Source: Thermoplasmata archaeon
GTDB taxonomy: Archaea > Thermoplasmatota > Thermoplasmata > UBA184
Assembly (NCBI GenBank): GCA_021826525.1
Contig: JAKAZU010000007.1
Coordinates: 1-41,734 of the forward strand
Length of the DNA: 41,734 bases
Reading direction: 5' to 3'
Below the pieces are notes generated by a model, which was given only the letters and a program-made list of their open reading frames with translations, had not been told where the DNA came from and did not search any database. Shown here piece by piece: positions 1-8,055 of the stretch. Positions within the stretch are counted from its first letter, which is position 1. Every line of letters starts with the position of its first letter. Made by a program: the position numbers and the translations under genes.

Positions 1-82
1 GATCTCGTCCGCGAGGTCCGGTCCGGCGTGTTCCGGTGGCCGGGCGTACGAACCTCGGCGGGATGAACGCCGGATCCGCTGA

Positions 83-104
83 CTCGTTGCCGTTCGGCAA
101 CGGG
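83..104 (+). terminator. Perfect tetraloop hairpin, terminator-like
   Basis: The arms CGTTGCC (85-91) and GGCAACG (96-102) pair perfectly around a four-base loop. C83-G104 and a T84-G103 wobble extend the stem. It lies between a frame that stops at 64-66, possibly the tail of a gene cut by the window edge, and the small reading frame starting at 112. No clear T-run follows, so it may be an RNA-processing or 3'-protecting structure rather than a classical terminator. Confidence 0.4.
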
Positions 105-111
105 TCGCCGC

Positions 112-267
112 GTGACCGATTCCCCCTCCTCCATCCACCGAGGTCGGGTAGGTCCCGGAGCCGATCTTCCCACGTTCACCGTGGCGATGCTGCCGACGGT
201 GACGGGAATCGCGATCGCGCTCACCGTGTTCTTCTGGGGCGGGTCCCGAGCGCCGTCGAACGAGTGA
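112..267 (+). CDS. Possible small membrane protein (51 aa)
   Basis: I do not recognise this protein. A GTG-started frame of 51 codons ends 14 bases before the glycosylase start. Its last third (about residues 24-43) is a hydrophobic stretch rich in Ala, Val, Ile, Leu and Phe, followed by a short polar tail, as expected for a single C-terminal membrane anchor. The first 23 residues are polar with no motif. The close spacing would allow co-transcription with the downstream gene. The frame is short and could be chance in G+C-rich DNA; the hydrophobic segment is the only positive evidence. Confidence 0.33.
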   Translation: MTDSPSSIHRGRVGPGADLPTFTVAMLPTVTGIAIALTVFFWGGSRAPSNE

Positions 268-281
268 GGGCGGAGTCGCGC

Positions 282-848
282 ATGGGCCGGAGCGCGGTCG
301 CCGCACGCATCGAACGCGCGTTCTTCGATCGACCTACGCGACGGGTCGCTCGCGAGCTGCTCGGGACCACGTGCTGGGTCCGCGGAGGAGCCGGAGTGCG
401 CTCCGTGCGCATCGTGGAGACCGAAGCCTATGTGCAAGACGATCCGGCTAACCACGCCTACCGCGGCCCGACCCGACGCAACCGGTCGATGTTCGAGCGT
501 CCGGGAACCCTGTACGTCTACCGCATCCACCAGGTCGTCTGCGCGAACGTGGTGACCCGCCCCGGGGAGGCCGTGCTCCTCCGGGGAGGCGCCCCGCTCG
601 GCGGGCTGGAAGGGTCGGGTTCCGGTCCCGGGCGGTTGTGCCGCCTGCTCGGCGTGAACATCCATGATGATGGCATCGATACCGTCCGAGGCTCCCGGAT
701 CGGGTTCGCGCCTTGCGCGGACCGGGTGGGCCGGATTCGGATTGGCCCGCGCGTGGGCGTGAGTCGCGCGACGGAGTGGCGGCTGCGCTACTTCGTGGAC
801 GGCGACCGGGCGGTCTCCCGTCCGAGGCGGTCGAGCGCCCTTACTTGA
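282..848 (+). CDS. mpg: DNA-3-methyladenine (alkyladenine) glycosylase, AAG/MPG family
   Basis: This is a base-excision repair glycosylase that would remove alkylated purines such as 3-methyladenine from DNA. The 188-residue length fits the bacterial-type AAG fold. Visible hallmarks are an early ARELLG segment, the VETEAY motif carrying the catalytic Glu, HAYRG, PGTLYVY, a CANVVT core strand, GEAVLLR and GPGRLCRLLG. The usual 'NVVT-glycine-rich' linker is compact. The ATG at 282 is chosen because homology begins shortly after it and a GAGGGCGGAG purine tract precedes it; the open frame further upstream has no similarity. Its 3' end overlaps the convergent L37e gene by 8 bases. The family is commoner in bacteria than archaea, so ancient transfer is possible. 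Confidence 0.9.
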   Translation: MGRSAVAARIERAFFDRPTRRVARELLGTTCWVRGGAGVRSVRIVETEAYVQDDPANHAYRGPTRRNRSMFERPGTLYVYRIHQVVCANVVTRPGEAVLLRGGAPLGGLEGSGSGPGRLCRLLGVNIHDDGIDTVRGSRIGFAPCADRVGRIRIGPRVGVSRATEWRLRYFVDGDRAVSRPRRSSALT

Positions 849-1002
849 GCTTGGCCCAGTCGTAGTGACGGCGTCGGGCCGTCGCGCCGAAGCCGCACGA
901 GGAGCAGACGGCCTTCTGACGGTGGTAGGAGTGGCGGCCGCAACGGCGGCAGATGACGTGGACGATCTTTCCTCCGCGGCGCGCCGGTGTTCCTTTTCCC
1001 AT
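841..1002 (-). CDS. rpl37e: Large ribosomal subunit protein eL37 (L37e)
   Basis: This is a 53-residue zinc-binding ribosomal protein of the archaeal/eukaryotic large subunit. It begins MGKGTPARRGGK and has the two expected zinc knuckles, CRRCG (residues 18-22) and CSSCG (33-37). The basic C-terminus ends in the typical HYDWAK segment. It starts 16 bases after the LSm stop codon on the same strand, the lsm-L37e pair conserved across archaea, so it is almost certainly co-transcribed with LSm. It was too short for most reading-frame listings; homology over its whole length sets both ends. Confidence 0.95.
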   Translation of the reverse strand: MGKGTPARRGGKIVHVICRRCGRHSYHRQKAVCSSCGFGATARRRHYDWAKLK

Positions 1003-1018
1003 GGTCCTCTCCGATCCG

Positions 1019-1231
1019 TTACGGCGAGATGTACACGATCGAGTCGCCTCGCAGGAGGGTCATGCCGCTGTGCGGGGTGACCTCCTCCGCCACGACCTCC
1101 TCCGCCGAACTGAGCACGAGGTTCAGATGCTGGTCGTAGGCGTCCAGGACGCCCCGGAAGGAGCGGCCGCCCTTCATCTCGACCAGGACCCGCTTGTGCA
1201 GGCTTTCGTGGAGCGCTTCGAGCGGCTTCAT
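1019..1231 (-). CDS. lsm: LSm/Sm-like archaeal RNA-binding protein
   Basis: This is a 70-residue Sm-fold protein expected to form a hexameric or heptameric ring that binds U-rich RNA and takes part in RNA metabolism. Sm motif 1 is seen as VLVEMKGGRSFRGVLDAYDQHLNLVL and Sm motif 2 as the RGDSIVYI end, with the characteristic Asp-x-His-x-Asn (DQHLN). The ATG at 1231 begins MKPLEAL, the typical N-terminus; the open frame extends far upstream only as G+C-rich noise. An A/T-rich element (CATAACA, 1262-1268) sits about 34 bases upstream and could be the TATA box. It forms an operon with L37e. Confidence 0.95.
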   Translation of the reverse strand: MKPLEALHESLHKRVLVEMKGGRSFRGVLDAYDQHLNLVLSSAEEVVAEEVTPHSGMTLLRGDSIVYISP

Positions 1232-1302
1232 CTCGGAGCGGCGCCGAGGTCGGAGACCCCACATAACAGTTGCCCCGACCCGGCGCCGCCGTCGGGGCCG
1301 CG

Positions 1303-1998
1303 TCAGCGGGGGAGGCTCCGGAGGAGGGCAAGGAGCAGATGCCGATCCGAGCGGCCGCTCGCGCGAGCGGATCCCGCCCTCGGGCGGGATCCGATGCGAA
1401 CGAGCCGGCGTGCGATCCGGGCTACCGACTCCCTTCCATCGATGCGCACCAGGCGGTTTCCGAGCAGCGGCCCCCATCGGTCCGACCACAGGGCCCGTTC
1501 CAGCGTCCCCACTCGCGCGTGGAGCTCGTCCAGTCGCGCCGGGTGCCCTTCGGGAGATTGCCGCGCCCGCCGACGCCGTACGGACGGCGGGGTGTCGATG
1601 AACGCGATCCGATCGGGAAGTCCCAGACGGCCCGATCGCACCGCCCGATCGACCGATTCCCAGAGCGCGTTCATGGCGGCCGGCTCGGCCCGCCCGATCT
1701 CTACCAGCCCCCAAGTGTACGTGAGAGTGCCGAGAACGCCGGTGTCCAGGTAGACGGTGCGGCCCTGCCGGGCGAGGACGCGCGCCTGTCGCCATCGACG
1801 GACGTCCTCACGCAGGAGCCGCCGCTCGACTCGAACGAGCTCGGGGGAGGAACGGAACTCGAGAGGTACGCTTCGGCCGAGCCGAACGTAGGCCTCGGGT
1901 ACGGTCGCCCCGCCGCTGAGCGCGCCCGCCGCGAGGGCGACCGCGCTCTTTCCGGCGGCCGAGGGCCCTTCGACCGCGACGATCGCACCGGCGCTCAT
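1303..1998 (-). CDS. P-loop kinase-like protein (nucleoside/shikimate-type fold), substrate unknown
   Basis: The 231-residue protein begins with a beta strand and a Walker A motif, GPSAAGKS (about residues 10-17), typical of small P-loop phosphotransferases. A central DTGVLGTLTYTWG segment resembles the substrate-binding DxG...Y region of deoxynucleoside kinases, and FIDTPP is followed by a basic stretch resembling the LID/arginine region. The family is therefore a kinase of the dNK, dTMP kinase or chloramphenicol phosphotransferase type, but no specific substrate can be named. The C-terminal 25 residues are Arg/Ser-rich and may be disordered. The ATG at 1998 puts the P-loop in the usual position; the longer frame lacks conserved sequence. 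It is divergent from folP. Confidence 0.72.
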   Translation of the reverse strand: MSAGAIVAVEGPSAAGKSAVALAAGALSGGATVPEAYVRLGRSVPLEFRSSPELVRVERRLLREDVRRWRQARVLARQGRTVYLDTGVLGTLTYTWGLVEIGRAEPAAMNALWESVDRAVRSGRLGLPDRIAFIDTPPSVRRRRARQSPEGHPARLDELHARVGTLERALWSDRWGPLLGNRLVRIDGRESVARIARRLVRIGSRPRAGSARASGRSDRHLLLALLRSLPR

Positions 1999-2048
1999 CG
2001 GCGCGGGACGACGGGCGGAACCATGAGGTCGGCGACCGCCTCCGGGGG

Positions 2049-2055
2049 CTTTAAT
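2049..2055 (+). promoter_or_regulatory. TATA-like box for folP, possibly bidirectional
   Basis: CTTTAAT stands out in G+C-rich sequence. Its centre is 26 bases before the GTG at 2078, the spacing expected for leaderless archaeal transcripts. The reverse complement ATTAAAG is 28 bases from an ATG at 2024 on the minus strand, so it may also serve the divergent P-loop gene. Confidence 0.5.
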
Positions 2056-2077
2056 GGATGTCACCGCTCGCCGGGCC

Positions 2078-3370
2078 GTGAGCGGCGAGACCCCGCGCGC
2101 CGAGCATCGCCATGCCCACACCGCCCGCGTGCTGGATACGAGTTCCCTGGCGGAACTCGCTGAGGAGTTGAGACGGACCCAAAGCGACCCGGAGGGGGTC
2201 GGCATCATGACGCGCAAGGGGCGCATCTATCCCGTCCGGCTCGACGAGGTCTCGTTGAGGGCCGCGGTGCTCCTGAAGCAGGAGATGCTCGCGGTAGGCG
2301 GCGATGCCTCCCACGCTCGGGGCGTTGCGGACCTCTCCGTCGAGCACAGTGCGGTGGTCCTATTGGCGACCTGGGGCCAGTATCAGCGACTGATCCCGAA
2401 ACTGCGGCGCCAACCGTTCCGTCTCCGCGAGGTCGCGGAGGAGGTGGACGAAGCCCTCCGGAATTACGCGTACCGGGGCCCGCGCACGATCCGAGGGGCG
2501 CACCGCTCGCTCGTGGTCGGAGACCGACCCCGAGTGATGGGGGTCGTCAACGTGACCCCGGACTCGTTCAGCGATGGGGGGCAGTACCTCGATCCCGAAC
2601 GCGCGATCGCGCAGGTGCTGCGGCTCGCGCAGGAGGGCGCGGACGCGATCGACATCGGGGGAGAGTCCACCCGGCCGGGCGCAACCCCCGTCGCTCCGGA
2701 GGAGGAGTGGCGGAGGATCGGTCCGGTCCTCGCCGGCCTCGAGGAGCACATCGACCGCCTCCGGATCCCGATCAGCGTGGACACGCGTCACGCCGAGGTC
2801 GCCCGCCGGGCGATCGAGGCGGGCGCCGACATCATCAACGACGTGACGGGGCTCGACGCGCCCGAAATGCGTCGCGTGATCCACGACCATCGCGCGGCGG
2901 CGATCCTCATGCACATGCGGGGAACGCCCGCGACGATGCAGCTCGATACGAGCTACGCCGACCTACGGGCGGAGGTCTTCCGATCGCTCGCCCACGCCAC
3001 CGACCGGGCGATCGCCGAAGGGATCCCCGCGGAACGGTTGATCGTCGACCCCGGCCTCGGGTTCGGCAAATCCGCGGAGCAGAGCCTCGAGCTCCTCACC
3101 CACGTCGGCGAGCTGCGGAGCCTCGGGTACCCGGTGGTCCTCGGGGCATCGCGCAAATCGATGCTCGGACCCGGCTCCTCCGAGAACCGCACGGAAGCGG
3201 GCCTCGCAGCCGCCGTGCTCGCCGCGTGGAACGGGGCGGACCTCCTCCGGGTGCACGACGTCGCCGCGACCGTCCGGGCACTATCGATCGTGACGCGCTC
3301 GCGCGCGCGGATGCACCCGGAGGGCGAGGAGACCGAGGCGCTCGCTCGGCCGGAAGAGATCGAGCGCTAG
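2078..3370 (+). CDS. folP: Dihydropteroate synthase with archaeal N-terminal extension
   Basis: DHPS condenses 6-hydroxymethyl-dihydropterin pyrophosphate with an arylamine to make a dihydropteroate-type pterin, for folate or archaeal C1-carrier biosynthesis. The TIM-barrel core occupies about the last 275 residues and shows VMGVVNVTPDSFSDGG, DIGGESTRPGA, ISVDTRH, IINDVTG, LMHMRGTP, DPGLGFGKS and GASRKS. About 150 extra N-terminal residues, rich in Arg and Glu, precede it, as in archaeal homologues. I prefer the GTG at 2078 because the TATA-like box lies 26 bases upstream. The ATG at 2054 overlaps that box and would not be transcribed; if the box is not real, 2054 is the start. The stop codon shares a CTAG palindrome with the convergent zinc-ribbon gene. 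Confidence 0.93.
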   Translation: MSGETPRAEHRHAHTARVLDTSSLAELAEELRRTQSDPEGVGIMTRKGRIYPVRLDEVSLRAAVLLKQEMLAVGGDASHARGVADLSVEHSAVVLLATWGQYQRLIPKLRRQPFRLREVAEEVDEALRNYAYRGPRTIRGAHRSLVVGDRPRVMGVVNVTPDSFSDGGQYLDPERAIAQVLRLAQEGADAIDIGGESTRPGATPVAPEEEWRRIGPVLAGLEEHIDRLRIPISVDTRHAEVARRAIEAGADIINDVTGLDAPEMRRVIHDHRAAAILMHMRGTPATMQLDTSYADLRAEVFRSLAHATDRAIAEGIPAERLIVDPGLGFGKSAEQSLELLTHVGELRSLGYPVVLGASRKSMLGPGSSENRTEAGLAAAVLAAWNGADLLRVHDVAATVRALSIVTRSRARMHPEGEETEALARPEEIER

Positions 3371-3552
3371 CCCGACTTCGTCGTCGCATCGGGAGGTGCA
3401 TCGACCTCGAGGACGAGCGAGCCCTGGTAGCCGCAGTTCTTGCAGAGATAGACCTGCCCCGTGATCATCCCGGCGACCAGGTAGATCTCCGGGGAGCGGC
3501 ACTGCGGGCAGAGGAGGAAGGACTCACGCTTCTTGTGTCTCAGGCGCGTCAT
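3367..3552 (-). CDS. Small zinc-ribbon protein (61 aa)
   Basis: This short protein has two CxxC knuckles, CPQC near residue 15 and CKNC near residue 38, separated by a hydrophobic strand: a typical zinc ribbon. The N-terminus [11 protein letters not shown] is basic and the tail is acidic to neutral. It resembles the small TFIIB/Rpo-type or uncharacterised zinc-ribbon proteins of archaea, but no function can be assigned. The ATG at 3552 lies inside the last codons of gyrA (29-base overlap, same strand), so translation is probably coupled and it is the last gene of the rps15 operon. It ends four bases into folP, tail to tail. Confidence 0.8.
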   Translation of the reverse strand: MTRLRHKKRESFLLCPQCRSPEIYLVAGMITGQVYLCKNCGYQGSLVLEVDAPPDATTKSG

Positions 3553-6070
3553 CGTCCCCTCCGTCGGCGGGAGGCGGGGAGCTGCCCGCCGGCGCATCCT
3601 CGGTGACCGTCGTCAGCGCGACCGCGTCGCGGACGGTATCCCCTTCGTCGAGCCGGATCACCCGGACGCCCATCGTATTGCGGTCCTGCGAGCGGATTCC
3701 CTTGACCGCGGCGCGGATCGTGATGCCGTTCTGGGTCGTGACCAGGATCTCGGAGTCGTTGGTGGTAGGAAGGACGGCGACCACCGAGCCGTTGCGGCCC
3801 CCCGTGCGGATCGTGCGTACGCCCTTCGCGCCGCGGCTCGTGCGGCGATAGTCCTTCGTCTCGCTGCGCTTGCCGTACCCTTCGCTTGTGAGGGAAAGCA
3901 GGTAGGGATACTCGGCACTCACGGGGGACATGGCGACGACGTGGTCCCCCTTCTCACCGGAGAGGCGGACCCCGATCACGCCGTAGGTGGCCCGCCCCAT
4001 CGGCCGCACGTCCGAGAGCGGGAAGCGAACGAGCTGGCCGGCGTGCGTGGCGAGGATGATCTCGACCTCGGGCTCGGGGATGTGGGCGACGTCGACGAGC
4101 TCGTCTCCCTCCTCGAGCAAGATCGCCTGGATCCCGTTCGTGCGGATGTTCTGGAACTCGCCGAGCATGGTCCGCTTGACGAGACCGCGGCGCGTGGCGA
4201 AGAAGAGATCGCCTTCGCTTTCGATGTCCCGGACGGGCAGGAGCGTCTGCACCCGCTCGCCGTCCTTCAGCCGCTCGAGCAGGTTGATCAGCGCCTTGCC
4301 CTTGGAATGTCGGCTTCCCTCCGGGAGCTCGTAGGCCTTGAGGCGGTAGACCCGCCCGAGGTTCGTGAAGAACAGCACGTGGTCGTGGGTCCGGGTGACG
4401 AACGTCCGGATCACGATGTCCTCCTCCTTCGTCTCCATCTGGACGAGGCCGCGCCCCCCGCGCCGCTGGCGACGGTACTGGTCGAGCGGCAGGCGCTTGA
4501 TGTAGCCGTCCCGGGTGACGAGGACGACGACCTCCGTGTCGGGGATGAGGTCCTCGAGCGTGCGCTCGGTGAACTCCGGAACGATCTCGGTGCGCCGCTT
4601 GTCGCCGAACCGGTGCTTGAGGTCGGCGAGCTCCGCCCCGATGAGCGCGTCCCGCTCGGCGGGCGAGGCGAGGATCGCTCGCAGACGCTTGATCAGTGCC
4701 TCCTTCTCCTCCTTCTCTTTCTGGACGGCCTCGCGTTCCAGGCCCGTGAGGCGTACCAGTCGCATGTCGAGGATCGCCTTCGCCTGCTCGCTCGAGAGCA
4801 GGAACTTGCCCATGAGGCTCGTCTCCGCGGCGGCTGCGTCCTTCGACCGCCGGATGATCTTGATCACTTCCTCGATGTGATCGATCGCGACCAGGAACCC
4901 GTCGAGGAGGTGTAGCCGCTCCTCGGCCTTGCGCAGCTCGAACTGGGTCCGGCGGGTGACGATCGTGCGGCGGTGGTCGAGATGGAGCTCGAGCAACTGT
5001 TTGAGCGACAGCACCTCCGGGCGTCCGCCGACGATGCACAGGTTGATCACACCGAAGCTCGTCTCGAGCGGAGTGTGCTCGAAGATCCGGTTGAGCACGA
5101 TCTCCGCTTGCGCATCCCGCCGTAGCTCGAGCACCACGCTCGTTCCGTTCCGGTCGGATTCGTCCCGCAGATCGGTGACCCCGTCGATCCGCTTGCTCTT
5201 GACGAGATCGGCGATGAGCTCGAGCAGGTTGGTCTTGTTGACCTCGTACGGGATCTCCGTCACGACGATCTCGTTGCGGCCGTCCCGCTCGCGGGGCAGC
5301 GCCGTCCCGCGAAGGTGCAGGGTGCCCCGACCGGTTTCGTACGCCTCTCGGATCCCCTCGGTCGATAGGGCCCCGCCGGTCGGGAAGTCCGGCCCCGGGA
5401 GGACCTTCATGAGATCGTCGAGCGATGCTTCCGGGCGCTTCAGGAGCAGATGCAGCGCGTCGACGACCTCGCCCAGGTTGTGCGGCGGCATGTTCGTCGC
5501 CATGCCGACCGCGATCCCCGCCGATCCGTTGACGAGCAGATTCGGGAGCTTGGAGGGCACGACGCGAGGCTCGCGCAACGTCCCGTCGAAATTATCCGAC
5601 CAATCGACCGTCTCGCTCTCGATGTCCTGGAGCATCTCCTCCGCGAGGGGGCTCAGGCGGGCCTCGGTGTACCGCATCGCGGCGGGGGAATCGCCATCGA
5701 TCGAGCCGAAGTTCCCCTGACCGTCGATGAGCGGGTAGCGCAGGCTGAACGTCTGGGCCATGCGCACGAGCGCGTCGTACACCGCCAGGTCCCCGTGGGG
5801 ATGGTACTTTCCGAGGACGTCTCCGACCGTGCGCGCGGACTTGCGGTAGGGACGGTCGTGGGTGGCACCGGACTCCCACATCGACCAGAGGATCCGCCGG
5901 TGCACTGGCTTGAGCCCATCTCGACCTTCGGGCAGCGCGCGCCCGACGATCACGCTCATGGCATAATCGATGTATGAGCGATGCATCTCCCGCTCGAGCG
6001 GCTGAAGGTGGATCCGGTCTCCGTCGGAGTCGGGCGGAGCCACCGGTTCGACCGGGGCGGGATCGGTCAT
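3524..6070 (-). CDS. gyrA: DNA gyrase subunit A (bacterial type)
   Basis: GyrA is the breakage-reunion subunit of type IIA topoisomerase and supplies negative supercoiling with GyrB. The 848-residue protein shows [16 protein letters not shown], the KPVHRR winged-helix region, KYHPHGD, and AMRYTEARL with the catalytic Tyr at residue 134. A gyrase-specific GyrA box, QRRGGRG, lies near residue 535, and C-terminal beta-propeller repeats follow. The GyrA box argues for true gyrase rather than topoisomerase IV. The start is the ATG at 6070, which overlaps the stop of the DHH gene (ATGA); the open frame upstream of it is antisense noise. GyrB is not in the window. Archaeal gyrase is considered an ancient bacterial acquisition. 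The acidic C-terminal tail (about 25 residues) is probably disordered. Confidence 0.96.
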   Translation of the reverse strand: MTDPAPVEPVAPPDSDGDRIHLQPLEREMHRSYIDYAMSVIVGRALPEGRDGLKPVHRRILWSMWESGATHDRPYRKSARTVGDVLGKYHPHGDLAVYDALVRMAQTFSLRYPLIDGQGNFGSIDGDSPAAMRYTEARLSPLAEEMLQDIESETVDWSDNFDGTLREPRVVPSKLPNLLVNGSAGIAVGMATNMPPHNLGEVVDALHLLLKRPEASLDDLMKVLPGPDFPTGGALSTEGIREAYETGRGTLHLRGTALPRERDGRNEIVVTEIPYEVNKTNLLELIADLVKSKRIDGVTDLRDESDRNGTSVVLELRRDAQAEIVLNRIFEHTPLETSFGVINLCIVGGRPEVLSLKQLLELHLDHRRTIVTRRTQFELRKAEERLHLLDGFLVAIDHIEEVIKIIRRSKDAAAAETSLMGKFLLSSEQAKAILDMRLVRLTGLEREAVQKEKEEKEALIKRLRAILASPAERDALIGAELADLKHRFGDKRRTEIVPEFTERTLEDLIPDTEVVVLVTRDGYIKRLPLDQYRRQRRGGRGLVQMETKEEDIVIRTFVTRTHDHVLFFTNLGRVYRLKAYELPEGSRHSKGKALINLLERLKDGERVQTLLPVRDIESEGDLFFATRRGLVKRTMLGEFQNIRTNGIQAILLEEGDELVDVAHIPEPEVEIILATHAGQLVRFPLSDVRPMGRATYGVIGVRLSGEKGDHVVAMSPVSAEYPYLLSLTSEGYGKRSETKDYRRTSRGAKGVRTIRTGGRNGSVVAVLPTTNDSEILVTTQNGITIRAAVKGIRSQDRNTMGVRVIRLDEGDTVRDAVALTTVTEDAPAGSSPPPADGGDDDAPETQEA

Positions 6071-7464
6071 GCGCGGGCTCCTCCCGCGTGCGCGTGGAAC
6101 TGACCGGCGATCTCGCGGTCGGCGACGCCGAGGAACTGGTCGCGCGTGCCGGGAGGAATCGTGGCTCCGCTCGCGACCTTGTGCCCTCCGCCTTCGCCCC
6201 CGACCGTCTGGGCCGCGATGCGGCAGACCGCCGAAAGATCGAGGCCGCGAGCGACCAAGCGAAGGGTTCCGCGGGCCGAAACCTTGACCGGGCCGGCGCC
6301 CTCCGAGAAGACGACCACCGGTCGATCCGGATCGAGCAAGTAGTTCATGGCCAATCCTGCCTGAGTTCCTGCGAGGGTCGTGTCCGGGCTCGCGAACCAC
6401 TGCAAGGCGCTCATCGAATTAAGGCCCCCCTCCTCGAGCCGCCGCAAGCCGGCGAGGATACCATCCCGCCAGGTCCCTTCCGCCTCCCGCGCCCGTTGAA
6501 GCGCCCCCGCGTCCCCGAGGGCTAGGGCAACCCCGACCCCGGGGGTTCCGACGCGTCCCGTGGCGTTCTGCAGGTTCGCGAGCTCCTCCGCGTCCATGCC
6601 GAGCGCCGGGACGAACCAGCGCGGTTGGTCGAGGACTGCCACGAACTCTGGGAGCACCCGGTGGGCGACGAGCCATGCGCGCAGGTCCTCTGTCAGTCGG
6701 GCGAGCTCGGCCGGTCCGAGCGAGGAAAGGGGGCGATCGGGTTCGATCCCGAGTCCGCGCACGTGTCGTGCGACGGCCTCCGGCTGGCCGGAGAGTCCCG
6801 CGAAGTATGGATCGATGCTCCGTGCGAGCGCCTCTCCGATCGTGCGGCCGAACAGAGCGAGACCCGGGCGCTGGGCGATCAGCGAGCGCTTGGAGGCCTC
6901 TTCGGTCAGACGAGCGTTCAGCCCTCGGAACCCTCCCACGTGCTGCCGATCGGCGATCGCTCCCGAGAGACCCCAGGGTGCGTTGTCCCAGTTCACGGGA
7001 TCGAGGAACACGGTGAACAGCCACGTCAGGGTGCTCGCGCACATCTCCTCCATTCCGTCGACGCCCCAGTCGAGAGGATCGACGAAGGCGACGTGCTCGG
7101 GCAGCGCGGGGGGATGGGGCACCCCGGGATAGCGGTGGTGGTCCAGCACGACCACGGGGTGTGGGTTCCGGGCGAAGAGGTCGAGCCAACTCGCCCCCGT
7201 ATCGACGACCAGAACCGGCCCCGCGGTCGTTCGGAGGAGCTCGGCCATGCGCTCTCGTTCCACTCCGAGGAGAGGGGTCGCCTGAGCGGGGCAGCCGAGT
7301 CGGGCGAGCGCCCGCAGCGCGCTCGAGGCGCTGGCGATCCCGTCCCCATCGTAATGGTAGATGACCCGCCAGCGGCCCGGGTGCGCGAGGAAGAGCTCTC
7401 GCGCGCGAGTGAACTCGGCTTCGTAGCGCGGATCGGAAACGAAGCCGTCGGGCCCGGAGGCCAT
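6067..7464 (-). CDS. Archaeal RecJ-like DHH/DHHA1 phosphoesterase
   Basis: This is a single-strand nuclease or phosphoesterase of the archaeal RecJ/GAN family, relatives of which act with GINS at the replication fork or in RNA turnover. The 465 residues contain [10 protein letters not shown] (Asp39, Asp41), VVDTG, the signature DHH at 108-110, GAIADRQ and a C-terminal DHHA1 glycine-rich motif, GGEGGGH. The rps15-recJ gene order is conserved in archaea. The ATG at 7464 overlaps the S15 stop (TGATG); a GTG at 7467 one codon earlier is equally possible. Its stop overlaps the gyrA start by four bases, so the three genes are translationally coupled. Whether it works on DNA or RNA cannot be told from sequence. 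Confidence 0.9.
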   Translation of the reverse strand: MASGPDGFVSDPRYEAEFTRARELFLAHPGRWRVIYHYDGDGIASASSALRALARLGCPAQATPLLGVERERMAELLRTTAGPVLVVDTGASWLDLFARNPHPVVVLDHHRYPGVPHPPALPEHVAFVDPLDWGVDGMEEMCASTLTWLFTVFLDPVNWDNAPWGLSGAIADRQHVGGFRGLNARLTEEASKRSLIAQRPGLALFGRTIGEALARSIDPYFAGLSGQPEAVARHVRGLGIEPDRPLSSLGPAELARLTEDLRAWLVAHRVLPEFVAVLDQPRWFVPALGMDAEELANLQNATGRVGTPGVGVALALGDAGALQRAREAEGTWRDGILAGLRRLEEGGLNSMSALQWFASPDTTLAGTQAGLAMNYLLDPDRPVVVFSEGAGPVKVSARGTLRLVARGLDLSAVCRIAAQTVGGEGGGHKVASGATIPPGTRDQFLGVADREIAGQFHAHAGGARA

Positions 7465-7919
7465 CACTCCACCTGGAGCGCAGCCCCTGCGGCCGAGTAC
7501 CGCCAGGAGTCGGGGAGCACCTTGTGCTGCCGATAGTACCGAGCGAGGCGTCGGATCCTCGACTCGACCAGCGACAAGCCCCGCTTGTTCGAGTTGTCTT
7601 TGGGATGCGCGAGAAGGTGACGCTGGAGGTGGACGACCCGTTTCAGGAGCGCCTGGAGATCCTCGGGAAGTTCCTGGGTGATCCCGTTCGCCTTGAGCAC
7701 GCGGCCGAGGCGTTCGTTGGTCAGCAGGCGGACGGAGGGAATCCCGTAGCTATCCCGGAGCGTCTGCCCGACCTGGGCACCCGACATCCCGCCCTTCGCG
7801 AGCTTGACGGCGGCCTCGACCACCTCCTCCTTGGAGGAGGTCACCCACTCCGGCTTGGTCGCCGGGAACGGCCGGTGGGATCCGGCGCGACCCTTTCGGC
7901 CGGAGTGGATTCGGGACAT
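7464..7919 (-). CDS. rps15: Small ribosomal subunit protein uS15
   Basis: This is archaeal-length S15 (151 residues). It starts MSRIHSGRKGRAGSHRP, the conserved archaeal/eukaryotic N-terminal extension, and continues with PEWV, the GxQxGxxLRDxYGIP region, and the S15 core HLLAHPKDNSNKRGLSLVESRIRRLARYY that binds 16S rRNA helix 22. It is the first gene of the operon with the DHH protein, gyrA and zinc ribbon, so gyrase may be expressed with translation genes. A TATA-like TACTTAA (7944-7950) is centred 28 bases upstream of the ATG, suggesting a leaderless transcript. Confidence 0.97.
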   Translation of the reverse strand: MSRIHSGRKGRAGSHRPFPATKPEWVTSSKEEVVEAAVKLAKGGMSGAQVGQTLRDSYGIPSVRLLTNERLGRVLKANGITQELPEDLQALLKRVVHLQRHLLAHPKDNSNKRGLSLVESRIRRLARYYRQHKVLPDSWRYSAAGAALQVE

Positions 7920-7943
7920 GGCCGGGCGCCGAGATACGTACCC

Positions 7944-7950
7944 TACTTAA
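7944..7950 (-). promoter_or_regulatory. TATA-like box of the rps15-gyrA operon
   Basis: TTAAGTA on the minus strand is centred 28 bases before the rps15 ATG and is one of the few A/T-rich patches nearby. The spacing fits a leaderless archaeal promoter driving the four-gene operon. Confidence 0.6.
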
Positions 7951-8055
7951 CCATGCTCCGCCCGAGGTGGCCCCGTCTCCTGCCCCCCTCGTGGGTGGTC
8001 CCAACCCGGGAGGGAGGAGGGTCCGCTCGGGCGGTTCCTTTACAATCTGTGGAGC

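Noticed and set aside
1..66. Possible 3' end of a gene cut at the window start
   Set aside because: The frame ends at 64-66, but 21 codons without a motif cannot be assigned.
953..1753. Plus-strand open frame of 266 codons over LSm and the P-loop gene
   Set aside because: It is antisense to two clear genes and lacks any recognisable domain.
6071..6400. N-terminal extension of gyrA
   Set aside because: These codons lie within the DHH gene in another frame; gyrase similarity begins at the ATG at 6070.
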